A stretch of 64,000 nucleotides of DNA from assembly GCA_963930775.1 (NCBI GenBank), contig OZ005691.1, positions 9,731,000 through 9,794,999 on the forward strand, in the 5' to 3' direction. A model generated the notes under the pieces. That model saw nothing but the letters and a program-made list of their open reading frames with translations, did no database searches and had not been told where the DNA came from. Of the stretch, positions 1 to 10,796 are shown in pieces (positions within the stretch are counted from its first letter, which is position 1; each line of letters opens with the position of its first letter). The DNA comes from Cliona cf. orientalis (taxonomy: Eukaryota > Porifera > Demospongiae > Clionaida > Clionaidae). The position numbers and the translations under genes are program-made.

Positions 1-230
1 TTATGGGTGTGGTTGGCATGCATATTTCATAATATTAAGTGGTAAGCATCGTTAGTTATGACGTTAGCTATGCTGCGAGAATGACATTATCAAATTTACA
101 ACACATAATATTATAATAGCTAGCTATACTTGAAAGATTAGTATAATTGGCAGTAAACCCTTAGTTGATGTGAATGTGAGATTCTGGTTATTAATAGTCT
201 ATACCTAACTATTGTATATCAGACGAAAGA
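1..230 (+). promoter_or_regulatory. RX1 5' flank, type A
   Basis: This upstream block is clearly similar to the sequence before RX2 (about 23233-23475), RX3 (31285-31515), RX4 (36950-37145) and the proximal part before AG1 (12206-12368). Shared landmarks include TTATGGGTGTGGTTG and AAGCATCGTTAGTTATGAC. I see no clear TATA box. It probably contains the promoter and 5' UTR; that is inferred from position and conservation only. Confidence 0.5.
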
Positions 231-1205
231 ATGGAGTGCTACTGGATGCTCATACTACTCTCAGTCTCTATGGTCTCTCCTGCTCTTTCCTTTCAAACTG
301 GAGCGCCACAAGCTGCCTGTCAAACCCTAGCACCAGATGCCACTCAACATGGAGCTCTGCCACAAGTTACAGACATACCTTATGTACTAGATCTGAGTGC
401 ACTCTATGATCCAACACTTGATCGGATGGTCTATACCCCGGACACAGTGTACAATGGTAGGATTTACACAAGGATTACTTGCCAAATGTGCATGAAAACA
501 GTTAGTTTTCGCACTAATCAAACTTGAATTCACTTCCAAGTTTATTATCACACAGTATAATAGTGCAAGTAGCTATGTAATTATTTCATTGCATGGTTAA
601 TGACACTAGCTACTGTGGCATCTGGATGTTTTCTTGATTTCCATCTTTTCACCTACTAAATGTCAATTGCAGCTATACGCATTGTAAAAATAAGACTATA
701 TCCTTGCAGTTGTCCTTGAGTCCGCAGCGGCTGCTCCATCATTTCGAGGATTCCTTATCCAGGCTAGACTGGTCGCTGACAACACGACTGTTGCAGGACA
801 ATTTGAGGAGCCACCAGCAGGAGGAGAGTATCGATATGGATCCTGTGCCAACATAGAGGTAGATAAGAAGTCTTGTTTGGTATTACAGAACATAGCCATA
901 CTTCATAAAAGTGCAGGGTTCAGTGACACACACTACTCGGAGTGAAAAATCCACACTAGTCATACCATGGAGGGCACCTTCAAGTGGTACTGGAACCATT
1001 CACTTTGGGTAGGTTTTACCATACTGTAATATTGTAGTATCTTGAGCAAACAATCATGCACTCCTGTTGTGCAAGTACCTGCATATACCGTAGTTAATCG
1101 AATACAACGTATGATCCAATCTAACGTAAGAAATTAGATTTTTACGAATTCTCATAATGTGCCCCTATTATACCATAACTATAGCAATTAATACATGTAT
1201 GTGGG

Positions 1206-2385
1206 TTGTGCCCTTGGTGCCCCTGGTGCCTCTGGTGCCTCTGGTGCCCTTGGTGCCCTTGGTGCCTCTGGTGCCCCTGGTGCCCCTGGTGCCTCTGGTG
1301 CCCTTGGTGCCCTTGGTGCCCCTGGTGCCTCTGGTGCCCTTGCACCAAAGGCACCAGAGGCACAAACGACACCAGGGGCACCAAAGGCACCAGAGGCACC
1401 AACGACACCAGGGCACCAAGGGCACCAAGGGCACCAGAGGCACCAGAGGCACCAGGGGCACCAAAGGCACCAGAGGCACCAACGACACCAGTGGCACCAA
1501 GGGCACCAAGGGCACCAGAGGCACCAGGGGCACCAGAGGCACCAGGGGCACCCCCTGGTGCCTCTGGTGGCCTTGGTGCCTCTGGTGCCTCTGGTGCTCT
1601 GGTGCCCTTGGTGTCCTTGGTGCCCCTGGTGTCATTGGTGTCGTTGGTGCCTCTGCCGGGTGCCCTTGGTGCCCCTGGTGCCTCTGGTGCCCTTGGTGCC
1701 CTTGGTGCCGCTGGTATCGTTGGTGCCCCTGGTGCCCTTGGTGCCCCCTGGTGCCTCTGGTGCCCTTGGTGCCTCTGGTGCCTTTGGTGCCCCTGGTGAC
1801 GTTGATGCCTCTGGTGCCCTTGGTGCCCCTGGTGCCTCTGGTGCCCTTAGTGCCCCTGGTGCCCTTGGTGCCCCTGGTGTCGTTGGTGCCTCTGGTGCCT
1901 AAGGTGCCCTTGATGCCTCCGGTGTCGTTGGGGCCTCTGGTGCCCCTGATGCCCCTGGTGCCTTTGGTGCCCTTGATGCCTCTGGTGTCGTTGGTGCCTC
2001 TGGTGTCGTTGGTGCCCCTGGTTCCATTGGTGCCTCTGATGCCCCTGGTGCCCCTGGTGCCCTTGGTGCCTCTGGTGTCCTTAGTGTTGTTAGTGTCGTT
2101 GGTGGCTCTGGTGTCCTTGATGCCTAAGATGCCCTTGGTGCCTCTGGTGTTGTTGGTGTCGTTGGTGCCTCTGAAGCCCTTGATGCCTAAGGTGCCCTTG
2201 GTGTCTCTGGTGTTGTTGGTGTCACCAACGGCACCAACAACACCAAGGGCACCAAGGGCACCAGTGGCACCGGGGGCACCAAGGGCACCAGAGGCACCAG
2301 AGGCACCAACGACACCAGGGGGCACCAGAGGCACCAACGACACCAGGGGCACCAAGGGCACCAGAGGCACAAACGACACCAAGAT
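1206..2385. repeat. 9-bp minisatellite with strand-switching blocks
   Basis: About 1.2 kb of a degenerate 9-bp unit, GGTGCCTCT / GGTGCCCTT / GGTGCCCCT. The unit runs in one orientation at about 1206-1340, in reverse complement (AGAGGCACC) at 1345-1550, forward again at 1551-2220, and reverse at 2221-2385. Blocks of opposite orientation could fold into long hairpins. It lies in intron 3 of RX1. RX2 and RX3 lack it at the matching site (after ATGTGGGTT), so it arrived with the adjoining 4.5-kb insertion or expanded afterwards. Confidence 0.95.
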
Positions 2386-2667
2386 AACTATATCACAATA
2401 CAATATATATACAGTGTGTAAATGCTGACTTTGCATGTTTCGTGACTCTTATCATAGAGTCGGTGGACTCTATAAGTAGGGATGGCCCGGATGTGCCATA
2501 TATATAATACATTACAAATACCCAAATATCTCAAAAACGGTAATTTTGTAAAATTTCTAAGTGTGAAAATCAGAATCTCCAGCAAATTGTGTATCTAGCA
2601 AGACCAAGATCATTCATCAAAACAATTGTACATGCCAGAACCAGATGTTTGAAAAATAGCCCATTTC

Positions 2668-2895
2668 TCATTCTTTCTTTCTTTCTTTTTTCATTATCAG
2701 GGCTAACTCAATACTGCCTTGATCGCTCATCTTAGTTTGAGTATAAATCAACTCCATTTTGTAGCGCGCAGGTCCATGACATGCGTTATCTCTACAGCTA
2801 CGTAATGGTGGGTGTGTACGGCGCTTAACGAAAAGGGTGTGTCTGATGTACGCCATTTTGTCACAATAATGCGCATGCTCATAATGTGTTGCCAT
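2668..2895 (-). other. Small ORF shared by both element copies (copy A)
   Basis: An open frame of 75 codons beginning MATHYEHAHY and ending in a Lys/Glu-rich stretch (KKERKKE). Copy B has a matching 80-codon frame at 43064-43306 with the same start and end. The Lys/Glu tail comes from a GAAA-type microsatellite. I do not recognise a domain. It may be coding or only homologous repeat DNA without a chance stop. Confidence 0.2.
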
Positions 2896-4756
2896 GGTGA
2901 AGTCATGTGACTAGTCAGCGGCGCGCGCCACCGCCGCTACCTAGTACCTAGTTCCGAGCGAAGCGAGGTCTCTACTCGGGCTCGAGAGTCGTTTCGTATG
3001 GCTTCTGGGCGTATCTTTCGCGTGCGTCAAAATAGCTATTTCTGATTCAGGGTATATCAGGCGGGCACAGGCGGGGGAGAGATAGCTATTGGGTGAGAGA
3101 TATTGATATTAATTTTATTCTGCAGCCTTGTCCCCATGCTTTCCCTCTCCCTCCCACTTTAGCTATGTACAAGTTGATAGGGTCCGCAATAAGAAATATG
3201 ATGTTGGCAAATTCGGCTAATCTCCAAGCCGCTGATAGCCCTCGATGGACTAATCTCATACGTGATGCAAAATCCGTGGCCACGCCCACCGTATTGTAGA
3301 AACGCGTAATTAATTGAATCGCTAAATTTTCCATTTTTCGCGAAAATATGGTCCAGTGCGCTATGTTACAGTATGGACTGCTCTCAGGGTTTTTCATGAT
3401 GCTGATTCGCATGATGCTAGCCTCAGAAAGTGGAAAACTCTACTTTTTATGAGTTATCTATCAGGAACTGAAGTGCTGAAGAGTCAGATTCTTAGCAGCT
3501 CCTAGCACCTTCATACAAAAGAAATGGGTTTGTAGCAATTATAGAGATGAGAAAATGGGTAAAGACCTCAATAGAATTATCACCACGTAAATCAGCGCCC
3601 CAGAAAACCTTAGATTGAGTAGGTAAAACAGCCATCATCATGCTCTTGACCATATTTTCTCCAAAAACACAAATATGTTGAAATTTTAAACAATGATTTT
3701 CTCTTTAATGAGGGGCGTGGTCACCAGTTTTGATATTGATTTTCAATCAGTCCATCAAGCCCTAATATCGGCCAGGATACCAGATGAATTCGTGCACATC
3801 CCCAATTTGAATTGCAGACCCTAAAGTTGATATCACACAATAATATAGCAAAATGAGAAAGCGGAAGGAAGGAGAGCATGGGGATAAAGCTTATCATTGT
3901 TGGGGGGGGGGGGGGGTGGGAGGGGGAGAAAGAGCTAGAATTTGAAATTACTTGCATCTTCTGCACATAATATTATAAGAGCTGACAGTGTATTAAGATC
4001 CTGAGGTGAATCACATACTTAGTGTACTTTATATTCCAATAATACAGGTTTAAATTACCAGTGCATCTATCCCTTATAATAACAAAAGTGAGTATAGCTA
4101 CAGCAGTAAAAGCCAGTGATCCGAGCAGCCCAGGTGTATTAAATTTAATACTGATCATTTCCATAATTATTATTATTAAGTGAAGACCCCAATATAGGCC
4201 TGAAATTAGCTTTTAAATTATCATCCTGCATGCAGAGCCTATCACACTGTCGATAGTCTGCCCCACCCAAAATTAATTGTGGTCCCCCAGACTGTCCACT
4301 GCGTTGTATTTGGTCCCCCCCCCCCCCCCCCCCCCCCCCAGGACAAACCCTGGAGATTAACCCTGCCGTGCAGACCCTGGAGTCTAACCCTGCCATACAG
4401 ATTCTTGAGACTAACCCTGCATGCTAACCATTAATTTATACCTGAAACCCAGCCCATGACCCCCCTCGTAAATGACCGGGGACCATGAACTGTCCGAGGG
4501 GACCACTAATTTTCTGCATTTCAGCAAACAATCTTGACCAGCCAATATAGTGCCATAAAGTGTTTGGGGGGGGGGGGGGTGGTTCTTGAGCATTTTGTTT
4601 GCCTCAGTGTGTGCATGCATAATAATATTATTGTGTAGCATCAATATTAAATTTGGAGATAATTATCTGAATACCAAGGAGAAGGCCGAGTCATGAGAAT
4701 AAATGCTCATACCTGATTATTACACGCCCGAGTACTATAGCTAGCTACAAATTTGG

Positions 4757-5076
4757 ATATTGGCATAAAGCATTTTCATCGTGAAGTAACACTATGATAA
4801 AATTTTATGCCAAATAGCTACATACCTATATCTAGGTTGAGGATACTCCTTTAATTATGACGGTTATTACCTTGGCATAAAATTTCCCCTTTAATAGAAA
4901 AAGCAAAATCATGTACATGAGGGAATTTTATGCCAATATCACTGGCATAAAGGCCTCCCTTGCTGTACAGCAAGGCAGACTTGGCATAAAATTTTCCCTT
5001 GATGCAGCAAGCAGGGATTGGCATAAAAATCTCCCTTAGTACAGCAAGACAAAAATTCCTATTTTATGCCATTGTC
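4757..5076. repeat. Cluster of TGGCATAAAA motifs in both orientations
   Basis: The motif TTGGCATAAAATTTTCCC and its reverse complement occur at least eight times in about 320 bp, for example near 4760, 4808, 4873, 4925, 4948, 4980, 5020 and 5065. Partial copies of a CCCTTGCTGTACAGCAAG-type palindrome lie between them. This is a local repeat inside copy A of unknown origin. Confidence 0.7.
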
Positions 5077-5389
5077 TGCATGACCGGATAAAGCGAACCT
5101 AGCGCTAGTACTGCGCTGGGATAGGCAGACTCGCGGCCTCAACGTACGGGCGCGGCACGGCCCTCGGCACGGTCGGCATAACAGCCAGCTTAGTAGTGAC
5201 AAAGATAGTCGATAATAGCTATACTATAACTAGTACTAGAGTCTCATCGCTACTTGGCCGCCTGGAACAGCTTTATCGGCTAGGCGAGTTAACGAAAGGC
5301 GTAGCTACTTGAACTTCGGCACCTCCCATCTATACTAGCTGTATATGACAATGTATACAGTTGCACTCATGCAATAAAAAAAGGAACAG

Positions 5390-5760
5390 AAACAAGTATA
5401 AAAACAATTGAATAAAATTGAAGGATGAAGTAGGGATGGCAATGCCAAAAAGTACACAAACAAGATTTTTAGGGATAAGAGATAATCACAACCACTATAC
5501 ATCCCTACACTTGCTTTTCTACAGACCTATATTGATGTCGACTTATCCAAGGCATGCTATACTTGGAGTGTTCTTGACTTACATGTGGGAGAAATTTACC
5601 CTGTCAGTCTTTTATGATCCCAATGCTACTCAAAAAAGCAAGCGTAGGGATGTATAGTGGTTGTGATTATCTCTTATCCCTAAAAATCTTGTTTGTGTAC
5701 TTTTTGGCATTGCCATCCCTACTTCATCCTTCAATTTTATTCAATTGTTTTTATACTTGT
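5390..5760. repeat. Long inverted repeat (hairpin) of copy A
   Basis: The left arm starts near ACAAGTATAAAAACAATTG and the right arm ends CAATTGTTTTTATACTTGT. The arms match almost perfectly over roughly 120 bp, with a spacer of about 125 bp. The same structure with a different spacer is at 42247-42625. It makes up one end of the element in both copies. Confidence 0.9.
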
Positions 5761-8700
5761 ATGAAATATTAACCGGTTTTTCTGTTGATTAGCCATCTAC
5801 TAATGATAATGAAAGGATCATGCACTTTAGACTATCGACCTTATAATAATTAGCTCTTGCTTTAACCATTGATCATCTTAGTACTGCGGCCAAATTAGTG
5901 ATTATGCAACAGATTAACACAATTATACCTGATGTACTTTTAGTTTAATTATTATGTGTAGTTATAGGTATGTACCTACTATAGGAATGGTGGGTGCAGC
6001 TGCATGGAGGGTACAGGATCTGGCCTAGTATAAACCAGCTTGTATGCAGAGTACCTCTATGCATGTATTACATGTATGGTTAGTATCATCTTCATTCTGT
6101 ATCATTACACAGGTATGTAGTCCATAGGTATGCTGTAGTTCAAACGAGACAGGTTTATTGGGCAAATCAATGAAGTGTTACAATAGAAGAAAGACGTAAG
6201 ATCATATTATGTGCTTAAAATAAGTGGCATGCAGGTGCAGTATTACGTTTAGTTTTAACCATTTTATTATTATCCATAATTTTGTTATTATCAAATATAT
6301 TGTGTAGCATGTGAACTGCCATCTTACTTGGATCGACAGTCTAACTCATGTGTAAGACAATGTCCACTCTTTTTCTTTGGAAACCATACAACAGGACTCT
6401 GTCAACCATGTAAGTTACCAGACAGAGCAATAATAATATAATAGTATTATTGTATTTGTATTCTTTGCAGTTCCGGATGTACTACCAAATGGTATACAGG
6501 CTGATGCCACTGCTTACTTTGGTAGAATTCTAACAAATGCTACAGTTGGAACACCAGTCTTTCCTTTCAGAATTGTCATAGATCCAAGTACATACGGTGG
6601 TAATCTTGATGCCATTATCACAGTTTTGCACCGTGATAACCAGGTTGCACGAACCTTTAGATTTGGTGACAATGGTCAGATTACAAGACCATATACATTT
6701 ATTGGCGGCATTAATGTAGCAAATGCTTCAGGCCAACTTCCCCGAGAAATCAGAATACTCGAAAATGGACTAGTAGTCCTTGAAGATTCTGTCATCTATA
6801 TAGCTCCTGATTTAGAATTTCCGCCCACTCTGGACTTTGATTTAAGTGTAATAGTTGTTGGATCAGGAGGAGCCAATACTATACAGACTAATTTTGCAGT
6901 TGGAACAGTTGAACTAATTCCAGGTGTGTATATATAATAATATGATCATTAAATTTAACAACCATGCATGTTAGTAATCAATCAGCTCCTTGTATATCAT
7001 TTCCTTAATTTGCAATGTCATAATAATGTACTGTTGTCATCTATGTAGACCCATGTGAAAGTGACCCCTGTCTGAATGGTGGTACATGCACCTCTAATGC
7101 TGACCAGACCTTCATCTGCAACTGTAATTCTGCATATACTGGAGATATGTGCCAAAATCTGACTGGCCCGTGTGCCCTTGATCCCTGTCTGAATGGTGGT
7201 ACATGCAGCAATATGGGAGAATCTGAATACATGTGTGATTGTGGTGTTGAATTCACTGGACAGGATTGTGACAGTGCCATAGACCACTGCACACAGTCTA
7301 GTGCCAACTGCAACAATGGAGTCTGTGTGGATGGAATTGGTACCTTCATCTGCGAGTGTGATCTGGGATATACTGGGGACTTTTGTGATGTTGAAATTAA
7401 CGAATGTTTAACAGCTGGGTGCCAGAATGGAACATGTGAAGATTTAGTCAACGATTTTCGGTGTCGATGCTACCCTGGATGGACTGGATCACTTTGTGAA
7501 GAAGACATTGACTATTGCTCATTTTATACTTCTCCTAATGGGCCATGTGATGATACTGGAGCAGTTGGTTGCAATGATGGAAATTCCACATATACGTGCA
7601 TGTGCGTCAATGGCTTCACTGGTGTCAACTGTTCAATGGATATTGATGACTGTGATCCCAATCCCTGTGAAAATGGTGGCAATTGTACCAACTTTTTGTT
7701 CAGTGCTTTTGAGTGTCAGTGTCCACAGGGATATTCTGGTGATACATGTGCAACAGACTCAACCCCATGCGACCCACAGCCTTGTCTGAATGGAGGAACT
7801 TGCAATGACCTCGGACAAGGCATGTACTCATGCATCTGTGATGAAGGATTTACCGGACAAGATTGTAGTACTGATCTTGACTTTTGTGATTCTGATACTT
7901 GCCTCAATGAAGGCACTTGTATTGAAGGTGTTGGTACTAGTACCACTTGTAACTGCACTCAAGAGTTTGCTGGAGATCGCTGTAACATGTCACTAATGTT
8001 TTGCACTCCACAGACCTGCCAAAACGGTGGTACATGTGATGACTCTGATGGTTCAATGATCACTTGCTCCTGTACCGATGGCTACGATGGAATGATTTGC
8101 GACCAAGATGATCCAGATTATGTTGCTTGTACCGCTGACCTCTGTCTGAGACTCTCAATGGAGGAACATGTTTGGAAGATTTTGGTCCTGATACTGTTTG
8201 TAATTGTTCAGCAGGATTTGAAGGAGTCCGATGTGAGGGAGATATTGATTTCTGTCGAGCAGACACATGCCTCAATGGAGGCACCTGCATTGACGGCTAC
8301 GGAAACACAGACAACTTGCAACTGTACAGAAGGCTTTGACGGAAATAACTGCGAGATAGATCATCCATTTTGTCAACCCGAGTCTTGTCTCAATGGAGGG
8401 ACTTGTGTTGAGGGATTAGGAACTCTAACAAGCTGTAACTGCACACAAGGTTTTGATGGAGATCACTGTCAAAACGATCTCAACTTCTGCCGAGCTGACT
8501 CCTGTTTCAATGGAGGCACTTGTGTTGAGGGTATTGGACCCTTAATTTCTTGCAACTGTACGGACAGCTTTGGTGGAAATAGCTGTGAAATCGATCTTCC
8601 ATTCTGTGAGCCAGATTCTTGTCTCAATGGAGGCACTTGTGTAGAGGGTAGAGGAGTTATGACAAGTTGTAACTGCTCTCAAGGCTTCGATGGTGACCAA

Positions 8701-9748
8701 TGCCAAAACGATCTCAACTTCTGCCAATCAGGTTCATGTCTCAATGGAGGTACCTGTGTTGAAGGTGTTGGTACTATGACAAGCTGTAACTGTACTGAAG
8801 GATTTGAAGGAGACAGATGTGAAAGAGACCTTCCGTTCTGCCAGCCAGATACTTGTCTCAATGGAGGCACCTGTGTTGAAGGCTATGGAAGACAAATATC
8901 GTGCAACTGTACAGACGGATTTGAAGGAGACAACTGTGAGAATGATCTTACTTTCTGTCAAGCAGATTCCTGCTTTAATGGCGGCTCTTGCATTGAAGGC
9001 TTAGGTACAAATATTGACTGCAACTGCACTCTTGGATTTGAAGGAGATAGATGTGAACTGGACGATCCCAATTACACAGCATGTAGAACAGATGTTTGTG
9101 ATAATGAAGGAATATGTGTGGAAGAGTTTGGACCAAACTTTACCTGTAGTTGCCAAAATGGATTCAGTGGAGTTTTATGTGAAATTGACCTCAACTTCTG
9201 TCAACCTTGTACTTGCCTGAATGGAGGAACATGTGTTGAGGGCATTGGATCCATAACCTGGTGCAGCTGTGTACAAGGCTTTACTGGCCAAAATTGTGGT
9301 ACTGCATTGGAAGGTAAGATTCTGATTCATTTAATTGATGCATATTACTTCAATATTTTACTGTGCTTACAGATGCAACAGAGAATCCTTCACGTGGAGT
9401 TGATCTTGACCCTATCATCTGGGCAGTAATTGGCTTTGCAGTTGGCGTGATTGTGACAGTGATTTTATGTCTTCTCCTAATCACTTGTTGCTACTTCACA
9501 TGCTTCTCATCAAGGATAGAGAAGAGAAAAAGATATGATGTCCAAGGCAAGTCAAGAATAATTTTTTCACAATCGCTGCAGCCATTCAATCACTTAGACC
9601 GTGTGTACTATAATTATGTTATGTAGGGACTGAGTCATTGACGGTTAAAAACTCTGGCATTTGGATGGGAAGCTTGGATGATAAGCATGGAAGCTTCTCA
9701 AAACAGGATCCTATAGAGCTTACTTCTGCTACTACTTTTAAGCAGTAG

Positions 9749-10560
9749 CAACATGCATACTATAGCTAGCTAAAAGTGTTGTGCCTGATGATGACATTAT
9801 GCAATTGTTTGTATTTTTTATTTCCTGTATGTTTCCTTAGCACTAATTTTCTTACCAGTTTCTGATATTTAGAGAGTGCCCTGTGCCAGCAGGACCCATA
9901 TATTGTTGTAAGCATCCTATACTTTTGTTTGCGTAGCTACTTATATTTATATTATATGTTATTCATGTTTAATTGATGTTGAATGAAGTGGAAACATGTA
10001 AGTTGGGTACAAAACTATGCAAGTACTAAGCATAAGAAGCAGGCAGAGAGATAATATCTACATATACATCGCAAGATGGGTTACGTAGTCCGGCGTAGAC
10101 TCCTTCTCGGCCCAATATTAGTATAATGCCATTGAGTCTGAGAAAGTATTTGAAGTAGCTATATTATTGGTTGAACATTCGTATTGCTTGTCACAAATTC
10201 ATAACTATGTAGTAATGTGCAAATATTAAGTTTGTGGCATCATTTTGTAAGTCTTTCTGCCGTTGTGGTCATCTTGTTGATTCTTGGGGTGTTGAGAGCA
10301 CACAGCGTAAATCAAAGTTTAACTGGCAAAGCAGAATGATAGTGGTTATCTCCCATTGTCTTGTTATTCCAAATAACATCGAATAACAAGAACTTTGAAT
10401 TGCTGTGGGTTAACATCTATTCATAGCAAACAGATGGGTCTTTTAATGATAATCGTTCCCATTCATTCTCCTGTTAATCATAGCTATATAGCAACCACTA
10501 TTTCACACACACATACACACACAACACTCACTTTCCCTCAGTGTCTCTCTCTTGATGATT
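9749..10560 (+). other. RX 3' flank block
   Basis: Non-coding sequence shared with the 3' side of RX4 (41852-42247 and 43679-44126) and partly with RX2, RX3 and RX5. A landmark is AGAGAGTGCCCTGTGCCAGC near 9871. The single copy of the later-duplicated 158-bp segment is at about 9970-10127, so this is the unoccupied form of the copy B insertion site. I see no gene here. Confidence 0.6.
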
Positions 10561-10796
10561 ATATCATGGATGTGTATCATGATAATTATAATATAAGTAT
10601 CATGGATCTCTCATGATGTATATCATGACGTGTATCATGATGTGTATCATGAGAGGATTTCTTCATGGATGTGCATCATGACAAGTATCATAATATTATG
10701 GTGTGTATCTTGACGTGTATCATGATGTGTATCATGATATTATGTATCATGGATGATCATGAATGTGTATCATGATGTTATCATGATATTAATAGT
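10561..10796. repeat. TGTATCATGA minisatellite
   Basis: A degenerate repeat of TGTATCATGA / TGTGTATCATGATG with many palindromic ATCATGAT cores. A similar array is at 44127-44352, in the same place relative to the downstream gene relic. The two arrays therefore belong to one duplicated block. Confidence 0.85.

Larger units (their letters stand above)
2454..5760 (-). mobile_element. Hairpin-ended element, copy A (long or interrupted form)
   Basis: The reverse complement matches copy B at 42248-43520 in two parts, about 2454-2940 and 5080-5760. One end has the small palindrome ATAGAGTC-GGTG-GACTCTAT (2454-2473). The other end has a long inverted repeat, with arms of about 115-125 bp at 5390-5515 and 5640-5760. 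The middle (about 2950-5070) is absent from copy B, so either copy B is a deletion form or this copy took a nested insertion. The middle holds G and C homopolymers (3902-3916, 4315-4339, 4566-4579), a roughly 30-bp unit repeated three times near 4340-4425, and the 4757-5076 cluster. No transposase is recognisable. It lies in RX1 intron 3. Confidence 0.75.
231..9748 (+). pseudogene. RX1: Reeler-DomX-EGF single-pass receptor, damaged copy
   Basis: Nine exons: 231-456, 710-858, 917-1008, 6128-6195, 6308-6409, 6471-6923, 7049-9313, 9373-9546, 9627-9748. The order is signal peptide, Reeler domain (SFRGFLIQAR, later GSVTHT and WRAPSSGTG), Cys linker ending GNHTTGLCQPC, DomX, about 19 EGF repeats, a TM segment (IIWAVIGFAVGVIVTVILCL) and a short tail. 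Two lesions are visible against the paralogs. Exon 4 has TGA at 6171-6173 where others have CGA or CAA. In exon 7 an 8-bp insertion near 8147 and a 1-bp insertion near 8303 put about 50 residues of two EGF repeats out of frame, then restore it. Total length still divides by three. The stop lies before the EGF and TM regions, so I call it a probable pseudogene; sequence error or a null allele is possible. The 5.1-kb intron 3 holds a large repeat insertion. Confidence 0.75.

Noticed and set aside
1157-2436. Overlapping open frames of 200-420 codons on both strands with Gly-Ala-Pro or Pro-Leu-Val repeats
   Set aside because: They are the translation of the 9-bp minisatellite in several frames at once; the array changes orientation, lies in an RX1 intron and is missing from the paralogs.
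5418-5657. 79-codon ORF within the long inverted repeat of copy A
   Set aside because: It spans the hairpin arms and spacer; copy B does not keep the frame.
7018-9005. Antisense open frames opposite the EGF exons (repeated in every RX copy)
   Set aside because: They mirror the EGF codon pattern on the other strand, carry no domain and break at different places in different copies.
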